Shown: positions 27,462-36,082 of the stretch, piece after piece
Layout of the letters: each line of letters starts with the position of its first letter
Position numbering within the stretch: the first letter of the stretch is position 1
NCBI RefSeq assembly: GCF_018398875.1
Contig: NZ_JAGWDK010000022.1
Coordinates: 62,001 to 126,000, forward strand
Direction of reading: 5' to 3'
From: Bradyrhizobium sp. sGM-13
GTDB taxonomy: Bacteria > Pseudomonadota > Alphaproteobacteria > Rhizobiales > Xanthobacteraceae
Length of the DNA: 64,000 nucleotides
Translations under genes and position numbers: made by a program
The notes under the pieces: model-generated
Database searches by the model: none
Told to the model about the DNA's origin: nothing
The model's input: the letters and a program-made list of their open reading frames with translations, nothing else

Positions 27462-28103
27462 CTAGGCTCGGTCCACTCCGAGCATCTTCATCAGCTTCTG
27501 CACCGCGCTGTCCGGCGTGGTCAGCACCGGCCGTCCCGTCGCCTCGGCGACCGCGTCGGCCGCTGGCGCCAGGCTGTACTGGGCGAGCGCGATCAGGTCG
27601 CAGTCGCCCAAGCTCCTCGATGCTTCCACCACCAGGCGGTCATGGGTCGCGCGATCGCCGCGGTCGAGCGCGGCCAACGCGCCTTCCGCCAGTTTCGGCA
27701 CCAGCTCGACCTGCGACGGAAACTCCGGCGGCATCGAGGCGAGCGTCGGCGGGAACGTCGACAACAGTCCGATCTTGCGCCCCTTAGCGACCGCCTGCTC
27801 GATCATCGCCTCGTTAGGCTTGAGCACCGGCATCGGGGCGTGGGCCCGCGCGACAGCTTCGATGCAGGGGCCGAACGCCGAGCAGGTGAACAGGATCGCA
27901 TCAGATCCGGTGCCGACGGCGTAACGTCCGAGCCCGAGGAATCGCTCGGTCATCGCATCAGTGAGCCCGCCGTCACGCGCCAGATCGGCCGACAGGCTGT
28001 CGTCGAGCAGATTCATCAGGCGAGCGTCCGGCCAAAGCCTGGCGAAGGAGGCTTCGATCGGCACAATCGAATGCTTCAGGGCGTGGATCAGGGTAATGCG
28101 CAT
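27462..28103 (-). CDS. Aspartate/glutamate racemase family protein
   Basis: The 213-residue protein has the family's first half-site TCSAFG with Cys74 and the GLLSTFPPT phosphate-like loop. The second catalytic Cys of true Asp/Glu racemases, expected about residue 175, is Gln (LIALAQYSLAPA). It may therefore be a one-cysteine relative such as a decarboxylase or isomerase rather than a racemase. It is last of four minus-strand genes (RpiR, aminotransferase, binding protein), 56 bp after the binding protein gene, which suggests work on a transported amino or carboxylic acid. Confidence 0.8.
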   Translation of the reverse strand: MRITLIHALKHSIVPIEASFARLWPDARLMNLLDDSLSADLARDGGLTDAMTERFLGLGRYAVGTGSDAILFTCSAFGPCIEAVARAHAPMPVLKPNEAMIEQAVAKGRKIGLLSTFPPTLASMPPEFPSQVELVPKLAEGALAALDRGDRATHDRLVVEASRSLGDCDLIALAQYSLAPAADAVAEATGRPVLTTPDSAVQKLMKMLGVDRA

Positions 28104-28159
28104 GTGGTCAGTCTGGCTGCGGCGCGAGATGTGTCAACCCGCCGCGCTACAACGTCTCA

Positions 28160-29170
28160 CTACTTGAACGGCAGAGCGTACATCAGGCCGCCCTTGGCCC
28201 AGGTCGCGTTGAGGCCGCGATCGAGCTTTAACGGGCTCGCCTTGCCGACATTGCGTTCAAAGATCTCGCCGTAATTGCCCCCCGCCTTGATCGCCTGCAG
28301 CATCCATTTGTTGTCGAGGCCCAATCGCGAGCCGAGATCGCCCGAAGTACCGAGCAGCCGCTGGACGGCCGGCACATTGGATTTAGCCATTTGTTCGGCG
28401 TTGGCTGCGGTGACGCCAAGCTCTTCCGCCTCGATCAGGCCATAGTGCAGCCAGGCGATGATATCGGTCCACACATCGTCGCCGTTGCGGGTGAACGGCC
28501 CGAGCGGCTCCTTGCTGATGGTCTGCGGCAGCACGGTGTAATCGGCCGGATTGGAAGCTGCGGTGATGATCGCGCCAGCGAGCGCAGACGCGTCCTGGGT
28601 CATGGCATCGCAGCGCCCGCCAAAGAACGTCTGGTACATGGTATCGGTGCGGTCGAACACCAGCGGTTTCCATTCGATGCCGTTGGCGCGGCCGTAGTCG
28701 CCGAGCGTCACTTCATGGGTCGTGCCCTGCGCGACGCAGACGGTGGCACCATTGAGGCTCTTGAGGTCCTTTACGCCGGCGTCGGCCCTTACGACGAAAC
28801 CCTGGCCATCGTAGAAATTGACCGGGCCCTGCCGCAGCCCCAGCGTCGCGCCGCGCAGATAGGTTTGGGTCGAGTTGCGATAGAGCACGTCGATCTCGCC
28901 CGACTGCAAGGCCGTGAAGCGGTTCTGCGCGGTGAGCGCGACATAGCGCACCTTGCTGGCGTCGCCGAGCACTCCGGCCGCCAAGGCGCGGCAATAGTCG
29001 ACGTCGAGCCCTTTGTAGTTGCCCTGCGAGTCCGGCGTGGAGAAGCCGGCGAAGCCGATGCTGACGCCGCACACCAGCGTGCCGCGCTGCTTGACCGTAT
29101 CGAGCGTTGCGGCTTGCGCCATCAAGCCCGACGCGGCGAGCAGGCCTGTAGCGATGATGATTCTCTTCAT
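28160..29170 (-). CDS. Amino-acid ABC transporter substrate-binding protein (AapJ-like)
   Basis: The 336-residue protein has a signal peptide (MKRIIIATGLLAASGLMAQA) and then a periplasmic family-3 binding domain: LVCGVSIGFAGFSTPD, GLDVDYCRALAAGVLGD, RNSTQTYLRG, and TVCVAQGTTHEV. The layout matches AapJ/BztA proteins that bind L-amino acids for the polar-amino-acid permeases encoded at 31.5-33.8 kb. The ATG at 29170 has AGGAGGAGC directly upstream; an upstream start at 29194 is less likely. It follows the aminotransferase gene by 10 bp and belongs to the same operon. Confidence 0.9.
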   Translation of the reverse strand: MKRIIIATGLLAASGLMAQAATLDTVKQRGTLVCGVSIGFAGFSTPDSQGNYKGLDVDYCRALAAGVLGDASKVRYVALTAQNRFTALQSGEIDVLYRNSTQTYLRGATLGLRQGPVNFYDGQGFVVRADAGVKDLKSLNGATVCVAQGTTHEVTLGDYGRANGIEWKPLVFDRTDTMYQTFFGGRCDAMTQDASALAGAIITAASNPADYTVLPQTISKEPLGPFTRNGDDVWTDIIAWLHYGLIEAEELGVTAANAEQMAKSNVPAVQRLLGTSGDLGSRLGLDNKWMLQAIKAGGNYGEIFERNVGKASPLKLDRGLNATWAKGGLMYALPFK

Positions 29171-29180
29171 TCTGCTCCTC

Positions 29181-30530
29181 CTAATGACCAACACTCTTCA
29201 AGGCCAAGTCGACGGCGTGACCCAGCCGGTCGACGATCATGTCGATATCGTCTGATGTCGCGATATAGGGCGGCGCCAGCAGGACGTGGTCGCCGCTGCG
29301 GCCATCCACCGTTCCACCCGAGGGATAACAGGCAAGGCCGCCTTCCAACGCGGCGGCCTTGATCCGCTGGTGGAGTTTGAGCGCAGGATCGAACGGCGCG
29401 CGGGTGGAGCGATCGGCGACGAGCTCAATAGCCTGGAACAGGCCCCGCCCCCTGATATCGCCGACATGGCGGTGGTTGCCGAAACGCTCGGTCAGGCGCC
29501 GTTCGAGCTGGCGGCCAAGATCCTTGACCCTATCGAGCAATTGCTCGTCATCGATCACCCGCTGCACCTCAAGCGCTGCTGCACAAGCGAGCGGATGCGC
29601 CAGATAGGTGTGGCCGTGCTTGAATACGCCCGAGCCATCCCGGATCGCATCGACGATGCGCCCGCCGGCGAGCATGGCGCCGATCGGTTGATAGCCGCCG
29701 CCGAGGCCCTTAGCGATCGCCTGGATATCGGGCGCGATGCCCTCCTGCTCCCAGGCGTGGCGCGTGCCGGTGCGGCCCATGCCGCACATCACCTCGTCCA
29801 GGATCAAGAGCGCGCCATGCCGGTTGCAGATCTCACGGACGGCGCGGAAGTATCCCTCCGGCGCCGGCACGCATCCGGCCGTTGCGCCCACCACCGGCTC
29901 GGCGATGAATGCCGCCACCGTATCCGGACCAAGGCGCTGGAATTCGGCTTCGAGCTCGGCCGCCAGTCGCGCCACGAAATCCCTCTCGGATTCGCTGTCG
30001 CGTTTTTCGTGATAGGCGAACGCCGGCGTCACGTGGCTGAAGGCCGCCGACAATAGCGGCGCGTAGGGCTCGCGCCGCCAGGCGTTGCCGCCGGCGGCGA
30101 GCGCGCCCAGCGTATTGCCGTGATAGCTCTGGCGGCGCGCGATGAAGCGCTGGCGTTGCGGCTGGCCGGTTTCGACAAAGTATTGCCGCGCCAGCTTGAT
30201 GCTGGCCTCGATCGCTTCCGACCCGCCGCTGACGAGATAGGCGTAGGCCAGACCGCCGGGCTCGTCGCCAACGAGCGCCTCAGCCAGCGCTTCGGCGGGC
30301 TCCGACGAGAAGAAGCCGGTATGGGCAAAGGCCAGCTTCGATGCCTGCCGCGTCATGGCCTCGAGCACGCGAGGGTGCTGGTGGCCGAGGCAGGAGACGG
30401 CCGCGCCGCCGGAAGCATCCAGAATCCGTCTGCCATCCTCGGCGATCAGCCAGACGCCATCCCCGCCGATGGCCATCGGCGGCGTTTCACGCAGGCTTCG
30501 GTGCAGCAACCGGCTTTTGCTGGCTCCCAT
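29181..30530 (-). CDS. Class III PLP-dependent aminotransferase
   Basis: The 449-residue protein is an aspartate-aminotransferase-fold class III (omega) transaminase. It shows SGGSEAIEASIKLAR (phosphate-binding loop), YHGNT, LILDEVMCGMGRTG with Asp245 facing the PLP ring, and Lys274 in AIAKGLGGGY as the Schiff-base lysine. Members transfer amino groups from omega-amino acids, ornithine, taurine or beta-alanine to a keto acid. Its place between an RpiR regulator and an amino-acid-binding protein suggests that the imported compound is its donor. A TTG at 30539 overlaps the rpiR stop, but the ATG at 30530 has GGAGAAAGG upstream. Confidence 0.92.
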   Translation of the reverse strand: MGASKSRLLHRSLRETPPMAIGGDGVWLIAEDGRRILDASGGAAVSCLGHQHPRVLEAMTRQASKLAFAHTGFFSSEPAEALAEALVGDEPGGLAYAYLVSGGSEAIEASIKLARQYFVETGQPQRQRFIARRQSYHGNTLGALAAGGNAWRREPYAPLLSAAFSHVTPAFAYHEKRDSESERDFVARLAAELEAEFQRLGPDTVAAFIAEPVVGATAGCVPAPEGYFRAVREICNRHGALLILDEVMCGMGRTGTRHAWEQEGIAPDIQAIAKGLGGGYQPIGAMLAGGRIVDAIRDGSGVFKHGHTYLAHPLACAAALEVQRVIDDEQLLDRVKDLGRQLERRLTERFGNHRHVGDIRGRGLFQAIELVADRSTRAPFDPALKLHQRIKAAALEGGLACYPSGGTVDGRSGDHVLLAPPYIATSDDIDMIVDRLGHAVDLALKSVGH

Positions 30531-30535
30531 GACGA

Positions 30536-31411
30536 TCAACCTTTCTCCGCGACATATTGCGACAGCGCGGCCAATCGGCCTTCGGTCTCTTCGAGGCGCC
30601 GCTTGGCGCCGGCGCCGCCCAGCACGAAGGTCATGGCGGCCAGCGACTGTGCGATGGCGATGGCGCCGGTCAGACTCGGAAAGAATCCCGGCGATGCGGC
30701 AGCCTCATAGAGCAACAGATGATCGGCCCCCTCCGCCATCGGCGCCGTAATCGTATCGGCAATCGCAACCAGCGTGGCGCCGGAATCATGGGCCGCCCGC
30801 GCCGATAAAACGCTTGCCCTCGAATAGGGCGCAAACCCGATCACGACGATGGCATCGCCGCTATGGAACGCGCCCAGATCGAGATCTTCGGGACCCGAGC
30901 CGCCGACCAGATGCACCGCGTCGGGCCGGAACAGGCGGAGCTGATAATTGAGCAATTCTGCAACGCTGCGGCAGCTCCGAAAGCCGGCGATCCAGATGCG
31001 CCGCGCGGCGTGCAGAGCCTTGGCCGCGTTGGCCACCGAGCCGGCCGAAATGCGCGCAAGACCTGCCGCCTCGGCTTCCAGCTTCTCGGAGACCAGCGAT
31101 ATCTCGGCGTCGGGCCCTTTCCGGCCGCCTTTGGCGCGACCCGAAAACGGCGAAGATTGCGCGGGCCGGCGGGCCTCGGTCAGCGCGGCGCGCAATTCGT
31201 CCCATCCGGAATAGCCGAGCGCTTTTGCGAGCCGGGTGAAAGCGGCGGGATCAGCGCCGGCCTCGGCGGCAAGATCACGCATCGAGCGCGTGGTGGCGTC
31301 GTAGTCATTGGCGGCAACGAACCGGCCGACTTGCTGCAACCGCATCGGCAACGATGGCAGCGCACTGCACAAATCGTTCAGCGGCGAGGATTTCGGCCGG
31401 GGTTGCGTCAT
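30536..31411 (-). CDS. MurR/RpiR-family transcriptional regulator
   Basis: The 291-residue protein has an N-terminal RpiR helix-turn-helix (about 15-90; YDATTRSMRDLAAEAGADPA then AFTRLAKALGYSGWDELR) and a C-terminal SIS sugar-isomerase-like domain (about 130-270; IWIAGFRSCRSVAELLNYQL; GDAIVVIGFAPYSR). RpiR proteins sense sugar phosphates or small metabolites; several rhizobial members control amino-acid or inositol use. Its stop touches the aminotransferase start. A large dyad just upstream of its ATG suggests it controls itself and the divergent permease genes. Confidence 0.88.
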   Translation of the reverse strand: MTQPRPKSSPLNDLCSALPSLPMRLQQVGRFVAANDYDATTRSMRDLAAEAGADPAAFTRLAKALGYSGWDELRAALTEARRPAQSSPFSGRAKGGRKGPDAEISLVSEKLEAEAAGLARISAGSVANAAKALHAARRIWIAGFRSCRSVAELLNYQLRLFRPDAVHLVGGSGPEDLDLGAFHSGDAIVVIGFAPYSRASVLSARAAHDSGATLVAIADTITAPMAEGADHLLLYEAAASPGFFPSLTGAIAIAQSLAAMTFVLGGAGAKRRLEETEGRLAALSQYVAEKG

Positions 31412-31417
31412 GAAACA

Positions 31418-31461
31418 TATGTTGCACAGAATTCATTTTGGTGCAACATTTGAAATGCACC
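31418..31461. promoter_or_regulatory. Putative RpiR operator in the divergent promoter
   Basis: Arms TGTTGCAC (31420-31427) and GTGCAACA (31441-31448) form a perfect dyad separated by 13 nt, with outer bases adding partial symmetry. A further inverted copy, GGTGCA (31440-31445) and TGCACC (31456-31461), overlaps the right arm. The site starts within 10 bp of the rpiR ATG and about 70 bp before the permease start, where a bound repressor would block both directions. Confidence 0.6.
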
Positions 31462-31527
31462 TCTCGGACGCATGGCCGAAGATCGCTGCTGCAAGACATC
31501 GTTGCTTAAGTCGAGGATCCTTGTGCT

Positions 31528-32715
31528 GTGACGACATCCACGCCCGAACTCCCTCGCCGCCGGCGAATGCACCTCCGCCTGAATCGCCAGCAGATCAACG
31601 GCCTCGTCTGGCAGATCGTGGTGGTTGCCATCGCGGTCGCGATCGTTGGCTGGCTCTGGTCCAACGCCCTGCACAATTTGTCGGTACGCCGGATTTCGAC
31701 CGGCTTCGCCTTTCTCGGCCGCGAGGCCGGGATGCCGATCGCGGATAGCTGGCTTGCCTACAGCCCCAGGGATCCTTACGCCCGCGCCTTCATCGTCGGC
31801 ATCGTCAATACGCTCCGCGTCGCGGTCATCGGCATCGTGCTCGCGACCGTGCTTGGCACGCTGATCGGCATCGCGCGGCTGTCGTCGAACTGGCTCTTGT
31901 CGCGACTGGCTGCGGTCTACGTCGAGGTGCACCGCGACGTTCCGCTGCTGCTGCAGCTGTTGTTCTGGTACGTGCTGATGCAGGGACTTCCGGCGGCACG
32001 CGCGGCCTGGAAGCCGATCGAAGGCGTCTTTCTGTCGAACAGAGGCCTGGTGTTGCCATCGGTTCCGATCGAGACCGCAAATCTGTGGGTGATCGCCGCA
32101 GTGCTGGCCGGGTTGAGCGCGCTGTATCTATTGCGGCGGCAGTTGGTGGCGCGGCAAATGGCGGACGGCAAAGCGCGTCCGCTCTGGCCCTATGCGCTAG
32201 CCTTGCTCGTCTGCCTGCCGGCGCTGGTGTCGTTCGGTCTCGGCGCGTCATGGACCATCACGTTGCCCGAACTGCGCGGCTTCAATTTTGTCGGCGGACT
32301 GACGCTCGCACCGGAATATTTCGCGCTGCTGATCGCGCTCGTCACCTACACCTCGGCCTTTATCGCCGAAATCGTACGCAGCGGTATTCAGGCTGTTCCA
32401 AAAGGCCAATGGGACGCCGCCAACGCGCTCGGCCTGCGCCGTAGTTTTGTGCTTAAGCGCATCGTGCTGCCGCAGGCGCTCCGCGTCATCATTCCGCCGA
32501 TGACCAGCCAATATCTGAACCTGACCAAGAATTCCTCGCTTGCGGTTGCGGTCGGATACCAGGACGTGGTGTCGATCGCGAATACCACGCTGAACCAGAC
32601 CGGACAGGCCATCGAAGCCATCGCGCTCATCATGGCCGTGTTCCTCACCATCAGCCTCGGCATCAGCCTATTCATGAACTGGTACAATGCGCGCATCGCG
32701 CTGGTGGAGCGCTGA
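31528..32715 (+). CDS. Amino-acid ABC transporter permease (AapQ-like)
   Basis: The 395-residue inner-membrane protein has an N-terminal helix (about 33-52), a long periplasmic segment (SVRRISTGFAFLGREAGMPI) that is the AapQ/BztB hallmark, then the permease core with the ATPase-contact loop RSGIQAVPKGQWDAANALGL. It would pair with the AapM-like subunit encoded next. The GTG start has GAGGA 10 nt upstream. Transcription is divergent from the rpiR operon. No ATP-binding gene lies in the cluster. Confidence 0.9.
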   Translation: MTTSTPELPRRRRMHLRLNRQQINGLVWQIVVVAIAVAIVGWLWSNALHNLSVRRISTGFAFLGREAGMPIADSWLAYSPRDPYARAFIVGIVNTLRVAVIGIVLATVLGTLIGIARLSSNWLLSRLAAVYVEVHRDVPLLLQLLFWYVLMQGLPAARAAWKPIEGVFLSNRGLVLPSVPIETANLWVIAAVLAGLSALYLLRRQLVARQMADGKARPLWPYALALLVCLPALVSFGLGASWTITLPELRGFNFVGGLTLAPEYFALLIALVTYTSAFIAEIVRSGIQAVPKGQWDAANALGLRRSFVLKRIVLPQALRVIIPPMTSQYLNLTKNSSLAVAVGYQDVVSIANTTLNQTGQAIEAIALIMAVFLTISLGISLFMNWYNARIALVER

Positions 32716-32719
32716 TGCC

Positions 32720-33838
32720 ATGACGTCGATTACGGACGCTCCGCAAAATCCGCTCCCCTTCGACGCGCGACCCCGCAGGACTCCGACCGGCCACGCCATC
32801 CGGTGGCTGCGCACGAATCTGTTCGCCTCGGTCACGTCAAGCATCATCTCCGTGCTTCTGATCGCGCTGCTCGCCAAGGCGTTCATCAGCCTGGTGCAGT
32901 GGGGCTACTGGAATGCGATCTGGATCGTTTCCGGCAACCAGACCGGCCCCTGCCGGTCGATCCGTGGGCTCGGCGCCTGCTGGGCTGTGATTCCTGAAAA
33001 ATATCGCTTCATCCTGTTCGGCACTTACCCCTTCAATGAGCAGTGGCGGCCGGCGCTGGTGTGCCTCATCTTCATTGCGCTGTTCTGGGTGTCGAGCCGG
33101 CGCAATTGGTGGCGCAAGGAGCTGGTATTGGTGTGGGCGGCGGCGTTGGTCCTGATCGGCGTCTTGATGTGGGGCGGCGTCTTCGGACTGTCCTACGTTT
33201 CACAGGATCGCTGGGGCGGGCTGCCGGTGACGCTGATCCTGGCGACGTTCGGACTGGCGTTAGGCTTTCCGCTCGGGATCGTGGTGGCGCTGGGCCGCCG
33301 TTCAAAGTTGCCCGCGATCCGGTCGCTCTGCGTGCTCTATGTCGAGTTGATCCGCGGCGTTTCCCTGATCAGCCTGCTGTTCATGGCGAGCGTGATGTTT
33401 CCGCTGTTCCTGCCCGACGGCGTCAACATCGACAAACTGCTCCGGGCGCAGATCGCGTTCATATTGTACGCCGGCGCCTATCTTGCCGAAGTCATCCGCG
33501 GTGGCCTGCAGGCCATTCCGAGAGGACAGCACGATGCCGCCGACGCGCTCGGGCTCACCTACTGGAAGAAGAACGGCCTGATCATCCTGCCGCAGGCGAT
33601 TCGCCATGTGATCCCGCCGCTGGTGAACACGTTCATCGCCTTCTTCAAGGACACCAGCCTGGTGCTGATCATCGGTATCTTCGACCTGCTGACGACGGCG
33701 AAGACCTCCATCATCGATCCCGCCTGGCAGCAGTTCAGCGTCGAAGTCTACGTGTTCGTCGGGCTGATCTATTTCGTGTTCTGCTTTGCGATGTCCCGCT
33801 ACAGCCGGCAATTGGAAGCGCAGTCCCGGCCGGGCTGA
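32720..33838 (+). CDS. Amino-acid ABC transporter permease (AapM-like)
   Basis: This 372-residue permease has an N-terminal helix (about 29-50), the AapM-type insert with two Cys (TGPCRSIRGLGACWAVI), a second small bundle, and the core with the contact loop IRGGLQAIPRGQHDAADALG. It starts 4 bp after the aapQ-like stop at the ATG of MTSITDAPQN, so the two are translationally linked. Normally an AapP ATPase gene follows; here the next gene is a metallophosphodiesterase on the other strand. Confidence 0.9.
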   Translation: MTSITDAPQNPLPFDARPRRTPTGHAIRWLRTNLFASVTSSIISVLLIALLAKAFISLVQWGYWNAIWIVSGNQTGPCRSIRGLGACWAVIPEKYRFILFGTYPFNEQWRPALVCLIFIALFWVSSRRNWWRKELVLVWAAALVLIGVLMWGGVFGLSYVSQDRWGGLPVTLILATFGLALGFPLGIVVALGRRSKLPAIRSLCVLYVELIRGVSLISLLFMASVMFPLFLPDGVNIDKLLRAQIAFILYAGAYLAEVIRGGLQAIPRGQHDAADALGLTYWKKNGLIILPQAIRHVIPPLVNTFIAFFKDTSLVLIIGIFDLLTTAKTSIIDPAWQQFSVEVYVFVGLIYFVFCFAMSRYSRQLEAQSRPG

Positions 33839-33872
33839 CGGCCGATCGCGGCGTGCCTGGCGTTAGCCGGCG

Positions 33873-34697
33873 TTATCGGTCGGTCCATTCGATTGCGGCG
33901 CGGTCCTGCAACGAAAACAGCGGTCCATCGTAGAGGAACGAGCATTGGTGAATCACCACCTGCCCTGCGCTGACGGTCACGTGCGAATAGTCCGGCGGTT
34001 CGTGCGACCCGGGAATGTGATCCGCCGTATCGAGGTCGAACGCCACCTGATGCGATAGCGCGCGCTGGATGTGGAAGGGAATGCCGCGCCAGGCGCCCGA
34101 GATCGGCCGGTGCAGATGGCCCATAAATAGATAATCCGGCTTTCGCGTGCGTGCGATCACGTCCCATTCGGCCTCGGGATCGGCGAGCTTGATGTCGTCC
34201 ATGTAGCGCAACCCGGTGTCGAACGGCGGATGGTGCTGAAACAGCAGCAGCGGGCGATCGGCCGGTGCCGAAGCAAGCGCGTGTTCGAGGAAAGCGAGCC
34301 GCGCCTCGCACAGCAAGCCGGCGTGGTCAGGCGCGGCCTCGTTCAGCGTGTCGAGAGTGACGACCGTCGCAGCGTCGAACGTCTGAACACTTTGTACGAA
34401 GCCGGACTGGTCGCGCGCGACGCCCGGAAAGTAGCGGCGGAACGGCTCGCGCTTGTCGTGGTTGCCCATCAAGAGGATGGTCGGCGCCTTCAGCCGCGCC
34501 AGGACCGAGGCGAGATTTTCGTAAGCGGTGTCCTCGCCCCAATGGGCAAGGTCACCGGTCACGATCACGAAGGAAATATCCGGATGATCGCGGTTGATCC
34601 GCTCGACCGCCGCGCCAAGCCGCTCGGTGGGATCCAGCCCGTAAAGCCTACGGCCACGGGCGACGAAATGAGTGTCGGTGAGGATGACGAATTTCAT
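33873..34697 (-). CDS. CpdA/GpdQ-like metallophosphodiesterase
   Basis: The 274-residue protein has every class III cyclic-nucleotide/glycerophosphodiesterase motif: LTDTHF (DxH), VTGDLAHWGED (GD), LMGNHDKREP (GNHD), LLLFQHHPPF, and FMGHLHRP (GHxH), the ligands of a di-metal centre. The ATG at 34697 starts MKFVILTDTHF, with GGGGAG 11 nt upstream; a longer frame to 34781 is less likely. It is the last gene of an ABC operon of the Ugp kind, so glycerophosphodiesters taken up by the transporter are plausible substrates. Confidence 0.88.
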   Translation of the reverse strand: MKFVILTDTHFVARGRRLYGLDPTERLGAAVERINRDHPDISFVIVTGDLAHWGEDTAYENLASVLARLKAPTILLMGNHDKREPFRRYFPGVARDQSGFVQSVQTFDAATVVTLDTLNEAAPDHAGLLCEARLAFLEHALASAPADRPLLLFQHHPPFDTGLRYMDDIKLADPEAEWDVIARTRKPDYLFMGHLHRPISGAWRGIPFHIQRALSHQVAFDLDTADHIPGSHEPPDYSHVTVSAGQVVIHQCSFLYDGPLFSLQDRAAIEWTDR

Positions 34698-34777
34698 CGA
34701 ATCATGGTCTCCCCTGTTAGCGACCGCCGCGGCGCGGCGTGGTGTGGTAGCCGCGGCGGTTCTTGATAAGGCGGTTG

Positions 34778-36052
34778 TCAACGCACCGAACCCACCGTCT
34801 TCGGCAGCAGCTTCTGCACGTCGCTAGTCATGTCGGCGAGAACGGCTTCCGGCTCCTTGGTGCGCGCACCCGTCACGATGGAGTTGAGATGATCCTTGAT
34901 CACGTCGGTGATCTTGAGACCGTTGTCGCCGGGGAAGGCGTACCATTTGGTCAGCAACGCGAGCTGGCTGACCGCGGTGTAGTTGTTCGGATTCTTGACG
35001 TAGAAATCCTTCAGGTGGATGTCGTTGGCGACCTTGTTCGGCGGCATGTAGCCGGTGGTCTCCGCCATGATCGCAGCCCCCTTCGGGCCGGTCCAGAACT
35101 TCACGACCTCCCAGGCCGCGTCACGCTTGGCCTTGTCCTTGGCCAAGATCATCACAACATTCCCGCCGGCCGGTAACCGGCCGTTCGGCGACACCACGTC
35201 CGGAAAGGTGTGGGTCTTCAGTTCGAACTTGCCGCCGATCATCTGCGTGGTCTTGTTGAGGTCGGAGGTCGAGGTGACGTGAATGCCGGTCTTGCCGGCG
35301 GCAAAGGTTGCGCGCATCGCCGGCTGGTCGAGATTGGGCATGCCGGCTTCACTGACAAGGCGCGCCAGCGTTCTGATCGCGAACTGGCCTTCCGGCCCGT
35401 TGAACGCCACCTTGTTTTCCTCGGCGCTCAACATGGTGCCGCCGCGCGAAAACACCGGCGCCTGCCACAGCCAGTTGCCGGTGATGTCCCAGGCGTAGGT
35501 GATGCCGTTGATGTCGGGACCGAGCGCCTTGATCTTCCTGGCGAGATCGATCAGCCCGTCCCACGTCTTCGGCAGATTGGCCGGATCGGCGCCGGCCTTC
35601 TTCGCCAGATCGAGATTGACGTAGACGATCGGCAGGGAAATCGCGAACGGTAGCGCATAGACCTTGCCGCTCGCCGTGCCGATATCGAACAACGCCTGAT
35701 GGAAGCCCTGCTTGTCGAAATCCTTCTCGGCCGCGATATAGCCGTCGAGTTCAGCCGGAATGTTCTTGTCGACCAGCACGCGGATGCGGTTGAGACCCTG
35801 GAAGCTCACGTCGGGCATCTGGTTGGTCACCGCCTCGCGCAGCACTTTCTGGGTGCCCTCCTCGTAGGAGTCATAGGGCGCACGCAGCGTGACCTTGATG
35901 TCCGGCCGCACCTTGGCGAACTCCTCGATGATGCGCTTGTGCGTGCCTTCGAACAATTCGGCATAGGGGTATTGAACGACGACTTCGGTCTGCGCATGCG
36001 CGAGGCCGGCGGCGAGCGAAAAGGCGGCTGCGGCAATCCATGTTCTGAGCAT
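34778..36052 (-). CDS. ABC transporter extracellular substrate-binding protein (family 1)
   Basis: The 424-residue protein has a Sec signal peptide (MLRTWIAAAAFSLAAGLAHA) and a family-1 bilobed binding domain: VVVQYPYAELFEG, FAKVRPDIKVTLRAPYDSYE, and the PAGGNVVMILAKDKAKRDAA segment that in UgpB/MalE relatives lines the cleft. It would deliver a sugar or glycerol-phosphate-type solute to the two permeases encoded just upstream. The phosphodiesterase gene follows about 80 bp later in the same direction. Confidence 0.88.
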   Translation of the reverse strand: MLRTWIAAAAFSLAAGLAHAQTEVVVQYPYAELFEGTHKRIIEEFAKVRPDIKVTLRAPYDSYEEGTQKVLREAVTNQMPDVSFQGLNRIRVLVDKNIPAELDGYIAAEKDFDKQGFHQALFDIGTASGKVYALPFAISLPIVYVNLDLAKKAGADPANLPKTWDGLIDLARKIKALGPDINGITYAWDITGNWLWQAPVFSRGGTMLSAEENKVAFNGPEGQFAIRTLARLVSEAGMPNLDQPAMRATFAAGKTGIHVTSTSDLNKTTQMIGGKFELKTHTFPDVVSPNGRLPAGGNVVMILAKDKAKRDAAWEVVKFWTGPKGAAIMAETTGYMPPNKVANDIHLKDFYVKNPNNYTAVSQLALLTKWYAFPGDNGLKITDVIKDHLNSIVTGARTKEPEAVLADMTSDVQKLLPKTVGSVR

Positions 36053-36082
36053 TGTCGTCTCCTGAGGTTTGAAAAGACTCGG

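Noticed and set aside
31528..33838. ATPase gene hidden within the amino-acid cluster
   Set aside because: No Walker A or ABC signature occurs in any frame between 27.4 and 33.9 kb; the only ABC transporter ATPase gene (37859-39016) is of the MalK type and belongs to another operon.
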